Shown piece by piece: positions 49,472 through 58,639 of a DNA stretch of 64,000 bases (position 1 is its first letter; every line of letters starts with the position of its first letter). The notes beneath the pieces were generated by a model, which saw nothing but the letters and a program-made list of their open reading frames with translations, had not been told where the DNA came from and did not search any database. Origin of the DNA: Caulobacter sp. 73W. Lineage in GTDB: Bacteria > Pseudomonadota > Alphaproteobacteria > Caulobacterales > Caulobacteraceae. Both the position numbers and the translations under genes were made by a program. Where the stretch lies: assembly GCF_041021955.1 (NCBI RefSeq), contig NZ_CP158375.1:2480001-2544000 (forward strand). Direction: 5' to 3'.

Positions 49472-50481
49472 CAGCCGACGGCTTCCAGCACGCGGGTGCC
49501 GCCGTGATCGACGCCATAGTGCAGGCGGGGCATGTTGTTGCGGCTCATGAAGGCTTCCAGCGCCTCGCCGTCGCCCGGCGTGAACAGCATCAGGAAGCCG
49601 CCGCCGCCGGCCCCGATCACCTTGCCGCCGGTCACGCCATAGGCGCGGCGCGCCTCGTCGTAGATCGCGTCGATGTGCGGCCAGCTGATCTTCGAGGACA
49701 GCTTCTTCTTGTGGGTCCAGTGCTCGTGCAGCATCTCGCCCCAGCCCTGCAGGTCGCCCGCCTTCCACGCGTCGCGGATACGGTAGCCCAGGTCCTTGAT
49801 GAAGCCGAGGTTCTGTTGGGTCTGGCGGCGGGCGGCGTCTTGCTCGTCGGCGCTCAGCATCGCCTTGTGCTGGTCTTCCAGGATCACCGCCGCGTCGCGG
49901 CGCAGGCCCGTATAGTAGATGTGGGTGTGGCGCACGAAGGCGGCCTCGACCTCTGGGTCCAGCTCGACCTTGCCGACGGTGACCTTGCCGTCGGCGGCGA
50001 TGTCCAGGGTGGTCAGGCCCCCGAAGGCGGCCATGTATTGGTCCTGCTTGCCGATGCCCTTGTTGAGGACGTCGATCTCCAGGGTGCAAGCCTCTTCCGC
50101 CAGTTCGGCCGGCGATGGGCGGCGGCCCTTCAGCGCGTGCAGGGCGTGCAGGAAGCCGACCAGGAAGCAGCTCGACGAGCCCAGGCCTGTGCCGCCGGCG
50201 ATGTCGGCGATGGAGGCTAGCTCCACCCGGTCATGCAGACCGTGGCGCAGCAGGGCCTCGCGCACCAGCTCGTGCTGGATGTCCAGGCTGCGGTCGGCGG
50301 ATTCCGGATGCGGACCATGGATCAGCACCCGCCGCTCGAAGGCCGGGCGGTGGGCGGTGATGTGGATGTACTTGTCCAGCGCCATGGCGAAGATGAACCC
50401 GCCGCCGTGGCGATAGTAGCTTTCCAGATCCGTGCCGCCGCCGCCGAGGGTGACGCGCAGGGGTGTGCGCGTGGAGATCAT
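49471..50481 (-). CDS. GHMP sugar kinase, HddA-like (copy 2)
   Basis: 336 residues, paralogous to the next gene (same TPLRVTLGGGGTDL, GTGLGSSSCFLVG and KVIGAGGGGFLMLF motifs). The middle differs enough (EIDVLNKGIGKQDQYMAAFGG against ERLRLGLAGGRQDQYAAAFGG) for distinct sugar specificity. Keeping two kinases in one operon implies either sequential phosphorylation or two sugar branches sharing GmhA/GmhB. Its start overlaps the gmhA stop by one base. Confidence 0.8.
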   Translation of the reverse strand: MISTRTPLRVTLGGGGTDLESYYRHGGGFIFAMALDKYIHITAHRPAFERRVLIHGPHPESADRSLDIQHELVREALLRHGLHDRVELASIADIAGGTGLGSSSCFLVGFLHALHALKGRRPSPAELAEEACTLEIDVLNKGIGKQDQYMAAFGGLTTLDIAADGKVTVGKVELDPEVEAAFVRHTHIYYTGLRRDAAVILEDQHKAMLSADEQDAARRQTQQNLGFIKDLGYRIRDAWKAGDLQGWGEMLHEHWTHKKKLSSKISWPHIDAIYDEARRAYGVTGGKVIGAGGGGFLMLFTPGDGEALEAFMSRNNMPRLHYGVDHGGTRVLEAVG

Positions 50482-51095
50482 CAGGCGGCCGGGGCCTCGG
50501 CGGGGGCGATCTGCTCCCAATGGCCCTTGTGCAGCGACAGGGCGGGGTGGCTGACCAGCAGGTGCCAGACCACGGCGGCCAGGCCCTCGACGATCGGGGT
50601 GATCAGTTGCGGATCGACGGTCGGGATCACCACGCAGGCGTCGGCGACCTGGGCGGTGAAGCCGCCGTTGCGGCCGACGATGCCGGTGATGGCCGAGCCG
50701 CGCTGCTGCGCCAGTTGCAGGGCGCGCACGATGTTGGCGCTGACCGGCGGCTCGACGCTGCCGCCGCCGACCGAGAACACCAGCAGGGCGTCCTCGGCCT
50801 TCAGCCGGCTGGTTTCCAGCCAGGTCGACAGCGTGCCTTCCCACCCCTCGTCATTGATGCGGGCGGTCAGTTCCGAGACGTTGTCGGTCGGGCAGTAGGC
50901 CTCGAAGCCGCAGATCTTGCGGAAGTCGTTGGTGGCGTGGCTGGCGTGGCCGGCGCTGCCGCCGACGCCGATGATGAACAGGCGGCCGCCGGCTTCACGA
51001 CGGCCGGCCAGCACGCTGGCCATGGCGTCGATCTGGGCGCGATCGAGGCCGGCGACGGCGCGGTTCACCGCATCGAGGAAATGGTCGACGAACAT
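50481..51095 (-). CDS. gmhA: sedoheptulose 7-phosphate isomerase (SIS domain)
   Basis: 204-residue SIS-fold isomerase that converts sedoheptulose 7-phosphate to D-glycero-D-manno-heptose 7-phosphate, the first committed step of heptose synthesis. LFIIGVGGSAGHASHATNDF is the phosphosugar-binding loop and LLVFSVGGGSVEPPV the second; HKGHWEQ near the end carries the catalytic His. Operon neighbours gmhB, kinases and hddC support the call. Some SIS proteins act on other sugar phosphates, but not in this context. Confidence 0.9.
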   Translation of the reverse strand: MFVDHFLDAVNRAVAGLDRAQIDAMASVLAGRREAGGRLFIIGVGGSAGHASHATNDFRKICGFEAYCPTDNVSELTARINDEGWEGTLSTWLETSRLKAEDALLVFSVGGGSVEPPVSANIVRALQLAQQRGSAITGIVGRNGGFTAQVADACVVIPTVDPQLITPIVEGLAAVVWHLLVSHPALSLHKGHWEQIAPAEAPAA

Positions 51096-51101
51096 GGCTG
51101 A

Positions 51102-51641
51102 TCAGGCTTTCTGAAGGGCGTCTTGAAGGATCACGCGGGCGGCCGCGTAGAGGTCGTCGACGATGCTGTCGGCGCCGGCGCCGCTGTTGTACGGGCGGGC
51201 CAGAAGAATGGTGCGCACGCCGGCGGCGCGGCCGCAGGTGGTGTCGCGATCCATGTCGCCGACCATCCAAGAGCACTGCAGGTCCACGTCCCAGCGCTGG
51301 GCCAGGTCCAGCAGCAGGCCGGCCTTGGGCTTGCGGCAGCCGCAGCCGTCGCGGTCGTCATGGCGGCACGCGACGATCTCGTCGAGCGGCAGGGCGTCGT
51401 CGAGGATGGCGTGCAGAACGTCCAGCTGGCCGTTGGTCATCAGGCCCCGGCGCACGTCCGGCTGGTTTGTCACGCCGAACAGCAAAAAGCCCGCGGCCTT
51501 CAGCTCGCGCAGGGCGGCCTCCACGCCGGGGATGATCTGCAGCTCCTCGGGCCGGCGCGGCGATGCGGGCTTGCCGTTGCGCCAGACGACGCGGTTCAGC
51601 ACCCCGTCGCGATCGAGGAAGACGGCGCGACGCTTGGTCAT
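51102..51641 (-). CDS. gmhB: D-glycero-D-manno-heptose 1,7-bisphosphate phosphatase
   Basis: 179-residue HAD-family phosphatase. AVFLDRDGVLNRVV carries the nucleophile and acid Asp, GVTNQPDVRRG the second HAD motif, HDDRDGCGCRKPKAG the zinc-binding Cys/His insert and Lys of motif III, and MVGDMDRDTTCG motif IV. It removes the C7 phosphate from the 1,7-bisphosphate. It lies six bases before gmhA. Confidence 0.92.
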   Translation of the reverse strand: MTKRRAVFLDRDGVLNRVVWRNGKPASPRRPEELQIIPGVEAALRELKAAGFLLFGVTNQPDVRRGLMTNGQLDVLHAILDDALPLDEIVACRHDDRDGCGCRKPKAGLLLDLAQRWDVDLQCSWMVGDMDRDTTCGRAAGVRTILLARPYNSGAGADSIVDDLYAAARVILQDALQKA

Positions 51642-51643
51642 GA

Positions 51644-52396
51644 CTACAGCGTGAACCCGGCGGCGACGGCGTCGCGGCGGAACATGGCCACGGTGTCCAG
51701 CGACAGGGCGTTCAGGTCCATGCCGGCCATCTGGTCCATCTTCTTCAGGATGTCCGGGGTGGCGGTGATGATGTGGCAGCCGCATTCGCGGGCCTGATAG
51801 ATGTTGAGGGCTTCACGGGTGCTGGCCCACAGGACCTCGGCCTTCGGCTTGTCGGCGGCCATGGCCACGGCGGCGCGCATGATCGGCATGGGATCCACGC
51901 CTGTGTCGGCGATGCGGCCGGCGAAGATCGACACGATGCCCGGAACGTTGGCGTCCAGGGCGGCGATGGTGCCGGCGGCCTGGGCCAGGGTCAGGATGGC
52001 CGTGACGTTCAGCTTCACGCCTTCGCGCGACAGCCTCTGGACCAGCGGCAGGCTGCTCTCGCCCTTGGTGTTGGTGATCGGGATCTTGACGTAGGCGTTC
52101 TCGCCCCAGCTGGCGATCAGGCGCGCCTGGCGCTCCATCTCCTCGAAATCGTCCGAGAACACTTCGAACGAGATCGGCATGTCGGGGATCAGCGCCAGCA
52201 GTTGCTTGGCGAAGCCGGCGTAGTCGGTGACGCCGGCCTTGTACATCAGGGTCGGATTGGTGGTGAAGCCGGTGACCCGCCCGTCGGCATGCAGCCGGGC
52301 GAAATCGTCGAGGCTGGCGCCATCGCCGTACAGCTTCAGCTGGACCTGCGCGCGCTCAGCGGTGGCGTCCCGAAATTCCTTCTGGATGTGACCCAT
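51644..52396 (-). CDS. transaldolase family protein
   Basis: 250 residues, the small-type transaldolase/fructose-6-phosphate aldolase barrel. VTGFTTNPTLMYKAG carries the substrate Asn-Pro, YVKIPITN the Schiff-base Lys, and LNVTAILTLAQA the conserved Asn-Thr. Placed first in the heptose operon, it probably feeds or drains sedoheptulose 7-phosphate for GmhA. Its 232-base upstream region (52397-52628) is AT-rich and should hold divergent promoters; no gene is seen in it. Confidence 0.88.
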   Translation of the reverse strand: MGHIQKEFRDATAERAQVQLKLYGDGASLDDFARLHADGRVTGFTTNPTLMYKAGVTDYAGFAKQLLALIPDMPISFEVFSDDFEEMERQARLIASWGENAYVKIPITNTKGESSLPLVQRLSREGVKLNVTAILTLAQAAGTIAALDANVPGIVSIFAGRIADTGVDPMPIMRAAVAMAADKPKAEVLWASTREALNIYQARECGCHIITATPDILKKMDQMAGMDLNALSLDTVAMFRRDAVAAGFTL

Positions 52397-52682
52397 CGCC
52401 GACCTCTCTTAGTAATCACTATTTAACCAGCGCGGCCAAGTTCCGCTTTGCTGGCGTGCGAATATTCGAAGGCGGCCATTTGGTCCATGCGACCAAGTTG
52501 CGCAAGGCTTTAACCTTACGTGTGGGGTAATTTACATTTGGTGACCCCCAGGACAGCTTAAAATACAACTAATGCTAGATTTGGAAATTCAGCGCTCGCC
52601 ACATTTTGGGCGCCATGGATAGCGGGGGTTGCGTTCCAATCCCGAGCCGCTCAAAGGGGTGGCCGACTTGGGGGAGCTGTTC

Positions 52683-53627
52683 TTGGACCTGACGATCTCC
52701 ATCGCCACCTACGGCCGGCCGCAGCTTCTGGAGCAGACCCTGCGCTCCTGCCTTGCCCAGCGCAATCGGCTGGGACTGGGCATCGAAATTCTCGTCACCG
52801 ACAATCATCCCGACGGCGCCGGCTTGGCGGTGGCGCGGGCGGTGGCCGCCGAGGCGCCCTTGCCGATCCGCTGGCAGGCGGATCTGACCCGCAACATGTC
52901 CACCCTGCGCAACGCCGGCATCGCCGCCGCGCGCGGGGCGATGATCGCCTTCATCGACGACGACGAGATCGCCGACCCCGACTGGACCGACCAGCTGGTC
53001 GGCGCCCTGCGCGAGGCTGACGCCGACATCGCCGTGGGCCTGCGGGCCGCCGTCTTCGCCGAGTCCGCGCCGGCCTATGATCCCGAGGGAGAGTCCTTCG
53101 TCCGTCGCCTTGACGTGGAGGCGGGCGCCCTGGTCCGCCTGATGCGCGAGGATGGCAAGCCCCTGCACGGCCTGGGCACCGGCAACTCGCTGTTCAAAAT
53201 GGCGACCTGCTTCCCCAACCCCCGCGCCTTCGATGAGGCGTTCGGCGACGCCGGCGGCGAGGACGCCGAGCTGATGGTCCGCCTCTATAAGCAGGGCCGC
53301 CGCATCGTCTGGGCGCCCAAGGCCCGGGTGGTCGAAACCGTGCCGCCGCACCGGACCCTGGCGGCATATCGCCTGGTCCGCGCCAAGCGCGAGGCCCAGC
53401 ACTACTTCAACATCTATGTCGCCCACGCGCCCAGGCCCGCCCGCGCGGCGGCCGTCCTGCGGCTGAAGGGCTTGTTGCAGGTGGCGGCCGGAGTGGTGAT
53501 CGCCACGGCCGGCTTCGAGTTCGGATCCGAGCGCCGGCTACGCGGCCGCCTGCTGATCGCCAACGGGGTCGGCAAGCTGACCAACCGCCAGGTCGGCTAC
53601 ATCCAGGAGCCGTCCCTGGCGGCCTAG
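52683..53627 (+). CDS. family 2 glycosyltransferase
   Basis: Cytoplasmic inverting glycosyltransferase with a GT-A fold: LTISIATYGRPQLLEQTL (nucleotide site), VTDNHP, and AFIDDDEIADPDW with the DxD metal motif; GEDAELMVRL is the acceptor-side ED motif. The start is set at TTG 52683, which has GGGGAG at 7 bases; a TTG at 52629 would add 18 residues. The end of the protein (LTNRQVGYIQEP) and much of its body match the neighbouring converging GT2, so the two are paralogues. Sugar donor unknown. Confidence 0.85.
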   Translation: MDLTISIATYGRPQLLEQTLRSCLAQRNRLGLGIEILVTDNHPDGAGLAVARAVAAEAPLPIRWQADLTRNMSTLRNAGIAAARGAMIAFIDDDEIADPDWTDQLVGALREADADIAVGLRAAVFAESAPAYDPEGESFVRRLDVEAGALVRLMREDGKPLHGLGTGNSLFKMATCFPNPRAFDEAFGDAGGEDAELMVRLYKQGRRIVWAPKARVVETVPPHRTLAAYRLVRAKREAQHYFNIYVAHAPRPARAAAVLRLKGLLQVAAGVVIATAGFEFGSERRLRGRLLIANGVGKLTNRQVGYIQEPSLAA

Positions 53628-54568
53628 ACCGCCTTCTCGTCGATGAAGCCGATGGGCGCGCGCCAGGTCAGCTTGCCCAGCCCCTTGGCCATGCCGATGC
53701 GGTTGTCGATGCGATCGCGCCGGGCGAACTCGCCCGAGATCACGAACAGGCCCAGGTGAACCACGAACTGGGCCAGGCCCAGGAAGCTGACCTTCACCCG
53801 CGTCCAGGCCTTGCTGTCGCTGGTGCCGATCCGCGACGCCGCATAGTGCTGCGAGCCGCGCTTCATGCGGGTGATCATGTAGTCGGGCTTGGTGCGGTCG
53901 GTCTCGATGAACTCGACCACCACGGCGTCGGGCGTCCAGACGAAACTCTTGCCTTCGAGCGCCAGGCGGAACAGGAACTGGGTGTCCTCGCCGTTGGCGT
54001 CGCCATAGGTCACGTCGAACGGTTCGGCCCCGTCCATGCAGGTCGCGACGCGATAGGCGGAGTTGCCGCTGCCCAGGCCTTTGCCCTTCTTGCGCAGGCG
54101 GCCGAACATGTGGATCGGCTCGTCCCGCTCCATCTGGAAATCCAGGGTGTAGCGCCACCCTTGCGGGTCCCATTCCGGCGGGCGGCCGCTCTCGAACTCC
54201 GGCCGCTTGGGGCCAAAGCAGGCGTCCGCGCCCGTGCGGTCCAGGCATTCGGTCAGGGCGTCGGTCCAGCCCGGCTGCGGCGCCTCGTCGTCATCGACGA
54301 AGGCCACATAACGACCCTTGGCGGCCTTGATGCCCAGGTTGCGCACGATCGACACGTTGCGCCGGGCGTCGGCCAGATAGGTCACCGGCGCGGGCGCCGT
54401 TCGGGCCAGCCCCTCGACCAGGCCGCGGGCCAGTTGGCCGGGGTGGTTATCGACCACCACCAGCTCGTACGACGCGCGGGCCGGGCTGGCGAACAGCGCC
54501 TTCAGCGTCCGTTCCAGCAGGTGGACGCGGTCGTAGCTCAACACCACGACGCTGATGTCGATGCTCAT
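53624..54568 (-). CDS. family 2 glycosyltransferase (paralogue, convergent)
   Basis: 314-residue GT2 enzyme: ISVVVLSYDRVHLLERTL, VVDNHPG, VAFVDDDEAPQPGW with the DDD metal site, and GEDTQFLFRL. It overlaps the stop of its convergent paralogue by four bases and its own start is embedded in the end of the sugar-phosphate transferase gene (ATGAG), so it is translationally coupled to that gene. It should add the second or later sugar to the lipid-linked unit begun by that transferase. Confidence 0.87.
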   Translation of the reverse strand: MSIDISVVVLSYDRVHLLERTLKALFASPARASYELVVVDNHPGQLARGLVEGLARTAPAPVTYLADARRNVSIVRNLGIKAAKGRYVAFVDDDEAPQPGWTDALTECLDRTGADACFGPKRPEFESGRPPEWDPQGWRYTLDFQMERDEPIHMFGRLRKKGKGLGSGNSAYRVATCMDGAEPFDVTYGDANGEDTQFLFRLALEGKSFVWTPDAVVVEFIETDRTKPDYMITRMKRGSQHYAASRIGTSDSKAWTRVKVSFLGLAQFVVHLGLFVISGEFARRDRIDNRIGMAKGLGKLTWRAPIGFIDEKAV

Positions 54569-55215
54569 ATGCCGGTGCCCCTGACCACCACGCCGGCCGT
54601 CTTCACGAGGATCATCAGATCCAGGCCCAGCGACCAAGTGCGGATGTATTCCAGGTCGCGCTCGACCCAGTCGTCATAGTTGTTGATCCGGTGCCGCCCC
54701 TCGACCTGCCAAAGGCAGGTGATGCCCGGCTGCACGGTCAGCTTCTGGCGCTGGAAGTCAGTGAACTGCTCGTACTCGTGGACGCGTGGCGGGCGCGGCC
54801 CGACCAGGGACAGGTCCCCCTTCAGCACGCTCCACAGCTGCGGCAGCTCATCCAGGCTGTACTTGCGCAGCACCCGGCCGATGGGGGTGATGCGCGGATC
54901 GTTGGTCAGCTTGAAGGCTGGCCCTTCCATCTCGTTGAGATGCTGCAGTTCGGCTTCCTGGGCGTCGGCGTCGGCGACCATGGTGCGGAACTTGTAGCCG
55001 TCGAACCGCCGACCACCCTTGCCGACCCAGTGGCAGGTATAGAACACGCCGCCGCGCGAGCTCATCGCCACGCCCAGCATGATGGCGATCAGCGCAGGGG
55101 ACAGGAACAGCAGCCCGAACGCGGAGATGACGATGTCGAGCGCGCGCTTGATCGCCAGTTGCGGCCTCACGTCGCGTCCGCCGGCGAAGAGCAAGGGTTC
55201 CAGAGGGTGACTCAT
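54565..55215 (-). CDS. undecaprenyl-phosphate sugar-1-phosphate transferase
   Basis: 216-residue monotopic initiating transferase of the bacterial sugar transferase (WbaP/HfsE C-domain) family. One N-terminal re-entrant helix (ALDIVISAFGLLFLSPALIAIML) precedes the catalytic domain: YKFRTMVADAD, PRITPIGRVLRKYSLDELPQLWSVL and LSLVGPRPP are the signature blocks, with the Asp-Glu pair (DELPQ). It lacks the multi-span N-terminal domain of WbaP. It starts a surface polysaccharide by moving hexose-1-P to undecaprenyl phosphate. Confidence 0.92.
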   Translation of the reverse strand: MSHPLEPLLFAGGRDVRPQLAIKRALDIVISAFGLLFLSPALIAIMLGVAMSSRGGVFYTCHWVGKGGRRFDGYKFRTMVADADAQEAELQHLNEMEGPAFKLTNDPRITPIGRVLRKYSLDELPQLWSVLKGDLSLVGPRPPRVHEYEQFTDFQRQKLTVQPGITCLWQVEGRHRINNYDDWVERDLEYIRTWSLGLDLMILVKTAGVVVRGTGI

Positions 55216-55305
55216 ATTAGCTAGGCTTTAAGCACAACACAGTTGACCGGCGCGCCGCGAATATGGTCGCAGCCGTCTCGAAAGCCTTAAGTCCGCAGGA
55301 AAAGC

Positions 55306-56079
55306 GTGTCCGATCCGTTTCCGTCCGTCCGTTTCGCAGGTCTCCGTTTCACCCCGATGACGGTGGAGCAGTCCGTTCGCGCCCTGGCCGACCGCCCTGC
55401 CTCAGCGCCGCTGTCGGCCTTCGTCACGCCGAACGCGGAGCATGCCTTCCTGCGCCGCAAGGACCCCGAGTTCGCCGCCTGCGGCGACGCCTGCTTCGTC
55501 AGCACCAACGACAGCCGCATCCTCGGCCGCGCCGCTCTGCTGGGCGGCCTGCAGCTTCACTTCGCGCCGGGCGCCTATGTGGTCCGCGCCCTGTTCGACG
55601 AGGTGATCAAGCCCGACACCGCCATGACCGTGATCGGCGGCACGGAGCCGATGATCGCCGACCTGCGCGCCCAGTACGGCCTGACCAACCTGAAGCAGCA
55701 CATCCCGCCGATGGGCTTCATCAACAAGCCGCAGGCGGTGGCTGACGCGATCGACTTCGTCGTCGCCAATCCGGCGCGCTTCATCTTCGTCGCCATGGGC
55801 CCGCCGCAGTCGGAAAAGTTCTGCCAGCGCCTGTCCGCCGACGGCCGCGCCACGGGCCTGGCCCTGTGCATCGGCAGCTCGCTGACCGTGCTGACCGGCG
55901 CCTCCAACCCCGCGCCGGACTGGATGGAGCATTCGGGCCTGGTCTGGCTCTACCGCCTCGTCACCGAGCCCAAGCGGCTGTGGAAGCGCTATCTGGTGCG
56001 CGGCATGTTCGGGCTCAGCCTGGCCCTGCGCGATGCGGTGCGCTTGCGGCTCGGCCTGCTGAAGCCGACGCATGTCTGA
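55306..56079 (+). CDS. WecG/TagA/CpsF family glycosyltransferase
   Basis: 257 residues. VTPNAEHAFLRRKDPEFAACG, the family VTPN..R pattern, and GGTEPMIADLR and FVAMGPPQSEKF are WecG/TagA signatures (GT26). Members add ManNAc(A) or a similar sugar as the second residue on a lipid-linked precursor. The start codon used is GTG at 55306 (GTGTCCGATCCG). It overlaps the polymerase gene by 8 bases. Confidence 0.88.
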   Translation: MSDPFPSVRFAGLRFTPMTVEQSVRALADRPASAPLSAFVTPNAEHAFLRRKDPEFAACGDACFVSTNDSRILGRAALLGGLQLHFAPGAYVVRALFDEVIKPDTAMTVIGGTEPMIADLRAQYGLTNLKQHIPPMGFINKPQAVADAIDFVVANPARFIFVAMGPPQSEKFCQRLSADGRATGLALCIGSSLTVLTGASNPAPDWMEHSGLVWLYRLVTEPKRLWKRYLVRGMFGLSLALRDAVRLRLGLLKPTHV

Positions 56080-57427
56080 TCTCGGCGCCCCCGTCGCGGC
56101 GCGCGTCTGGCGGGAGAACCTCGTCGAGCGCCGCATGCGCCGCGAGGCGTGGATCGTCCGCGCGCTCGACCGGCTCGCCGCCGTCGTTCTGATCCTGACA
56201 CTGCTCTACGTCCTGATCGGCGCCTCGCCCTATTCGCGCGGCCTGAACATCGATGAGGCCACCGGCGCGACCGAGCTGTCGCCGGTGAACCGCTATGCCT
56301 GGCTGGCCCTGATGGCGATGAGCGGGCCGATCCTGCTGCTGCGCTGGCGGCGGGCGATCGAGGTGTCGCTGGCCGCGTGGCCGGTGATCGCCGTCTTCGT
56401 CTGGTTCGGCCTGACTACGGGCTGGGCGCTCGACCCGGCGGCCTCTCACCGCCGCTTCATCCTCTATGTGGTCGGGCTGGTGATCTGCATCGCCGTCGCG
56501 GTGGGGATCGAGGACCGGCGCCGGGTCCTGGCGCTTATGGCGGGGACCGGCGGATTCGTGATGATCATCGACGCGGTCTCCTGGGCCGTGGCTCCCGGCC
56601 TGTCGATGACCGACATCGGCCTGGCGGCGATCCACTCGCACAAGAACACCCTGGGGGCGGTGGCCCTGTTCTCGGTCCTGGCCTGCGGCGCCCATACCCT
56701 GGTCCAGACGCGGCCCAGGGGGCGTTTCCTGTGGGGCGGGCTGACCGTCCTGTCGCTGCTGCTTCTGGTCGCCAGCCTGTCCAAGACCAGCATGATCATC
56801 CTGGCCGGGGTGCTGGTCGCGGCGCCGGTCCTGGTGTTCCTGGCGCGGGGCCGCGTCGGCGTCATGTGGTCGGCGGCGCTGGCGGGTTTCGTGCTGCTGC
56901 TGGCGGCGGTTTTCACCTGGACGGCGGTCAACCTGGCCATGGGCGCCGACCCGCTGGGGCCTTTCCGCACCGTGACCTTCACCATGCGCACCGACGTGTG
57001 GAAGTTCGCGCTTGGCGAGTTCGCCGCCCATCCCTGGCGCGGCCTCGGCTTCGGCTCCTTCTGGGATATCGATCCGCGCCTGCAGCCCAGCCTCAAGGCC
57101 GACCTGTGGTTCGCCCAGCCGGACGCCGCCACCAACGGCTCGCACAACGGCTATATCGACCTGATGGTCACCACGGGGCTGATCGGCCTGACGGGCGGCG
57201 TCATGTTGCTGTTCCGCTGGATCGCCAAGGGCTGGGCCCTGGTGCGCGTCAGCGGCCGAGGCGACGCCCTGCCGCTGTTCCTGGCGGTCTTCGTCGTCGC
57301 CGTCTTCGTGCACAATTTCATGGAGAGCAGCTACTTCACCGCCAACTCGCTGTTCGGCTTCCTGGTTCTCTTGGCCGGCGTGCTTATCGAGGCGCAGCCC
57401 CGTGGCCACGCCGCAGAAGCGCGATGA
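56072..57427 (+). CDS. O-antigen ligase / Wzy-type polymerase
   Basis: 451-residue membrane protein with about 11 helices. The central region has the Wzy_C (O-antigen ligase) pattern: HSHKNTLGAVALFSVL, the long periplasmic loop PWRGLGFGSFWDIDP and ATNGSHNGYIDLMVTTG with the catalytic-type His. It links polysaccharide repeat units in the periplasm. Overlaps the upstream transferase by 8 bases and the convergent flippase gene by 44. Comparable to HfsC of the Caulobacter holdfast cluster. Confidence 0.87.
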   Translation: MSDLGAPVAARVWRENLVERRMRREAWIVRALDRLAAVVLILTLLYVLIGASPYSRGLNIDEATGATELSPVNRYAWLALMAMSGPILLLRWRRAIEVSLAAWPVIAVFVWFGLTTGWALDPAASHRRFILYVVGLVICIAVAVGIEDRRRVLALMAGTGGFVMIIDAVSWAVAPGLSMTDIGLAAIHSHKNTLGAVALFSVLACGAHTLVQTRPRGRFLWGGLTVLSLLLLVASLSKTSMIILAGVLVAAPVLVFLARGRVGVMWSAALAGFVLLLAAVFTWTAVNLAMGADPLGPFRTVTFTMRTDVWKFALGEFAAHPWRGLGFGSFWDIDPRLQPSLKADLWFAQPDAATNGSHNGYIDLMVTTGLIGLTGGVMLLFRWIAKGWALVRVSGRGDALPLFLAVFVVAVFVHNFMESSYFTANSLFGFLVLLAGVLIEAQPRGHAAEAR

Positions 57428-58633
57428 GCAGCAGCGCCATGACCGCCGCCTCCGCGGCCTGACCGACCGCCGTCCCCAGCACCGCGCCGGTCGGCCCCAT
57501 CAGTCTCAGCCCGACAAGGATCGCGCTCATCGCCACCAGCGACGCCCCGGCGTTGGCCAGGGCCAGGACCTTGAACGCCTTGATCGACTGCAGGCCGGTG
57601 TTGATCACCACCTGGATGAAGGTGGTCGCCGCACACAGGCCCCACAACATCACCAGCCCGGCTTCGCCCATGTATTTGCCGCCGAACAGATGGCTGGAGA
57701 TCAGCGGCCATCCCGCCGCGACCGCGGCCGTCCATAGCGTCGTGATCACGATCCCGCCCACGGCCGCAACGGCCAGCTGCCGGGCAAGACCTCGGCCGTC
57801 CCCCGCCTCGCGCCGCGCCACCAGATCCGGCCGCGCCGCCATCGCCCAGGACGAGGCCAGCAGGGCGGGGGACGCAACAGAAGCTGCGTCGCCGACAGCG
57901 TGGCCAGCGCCACGGCGCCCGCCGTCCCGGCCACGGCGAACACATAGAACCGCGCCAGCACCTCGGTGCTCGCCGCGCCCAGGAAGATCCAGCCGCTCTC
58001 GCGCGCATAGGGCAGATACTCGCGCAGCGACGCGCCCAGGCCGCCGAGCATCGACAGCGCGCCGGGCCTCCACGCGCCCCACAGCGCTGTCAGCCCGTAT
58101 GCGGCCGCCAGAATCAGCAGGGCGTCGTCGGCGCTCAGCCCGTCCTTCCCGGCGGCCACCGCGGCGGCGGTCAGGCCTATCGAGGCCAGCCCCAGCACCA
58201 CGCCGGTCCGCGCGGTGGCGGCGGTCACATTCCGTCGGGAGAACCGCAGGGCGCGTCCATATTGCTGGGCCAGGAAGGCGATCAGATAGACGGGACCGGC
58301 GACGACCCCCAGGCTGCTTCCCATGCCTTGCAGAGCGAAGACCGCGGCCGCCGCGATCACGGCGATGACGGCCAGGAACGCCAGATTGGCGCCGCCCATG
58401 ATCCTTTCGATCCGGGCGCGGACTTCCTCGAACCCCGGCCCGAACGGCGTCACCTGCAGATGGCAGACGCTGACCGCGTTCTGCACGCTGGACATGACGT
58501 AGCCGAGCGCCGCCCAGAACACGAAGACCCCATAGTCCTGCGGCGCCACCAGCCGGATCAGAACCAGGTTGACCCCCAGGTTCAGGATCGACGACAGGCC
58601 CTGTTCGACCGCCGAGGTGAGGTAGCGACGCAT
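57384..58633 (-). pseudogene. Wzx-type polysaccharide flippase, interrupted by one frameshift
   Basis: The N-terminal part (from ATG 58633) is a multi-span flippase: VEQGLSSILNLGVNLVLIR, YGVFVFWAALGYVMS, SWIFLGAASTEVLARFYV. The frame is lost after LSATQLLLRP and turns into Arg/Trp-rich nonsense. The natural continuation (ALLASSWAMAARPDL, GWPLISSHLFGGKYMGEAG, helices to the C-terminus) is in another frame. One extra base in the G5 run at 57867-57871 restores a single protein of about 416 residues. It should move lipid-linked repeat units across the inner membrane; without it the cluster could not export. Similar to HfsF. Confidence 0.8.
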
Positions 58634-58639
58634 CAGCCG

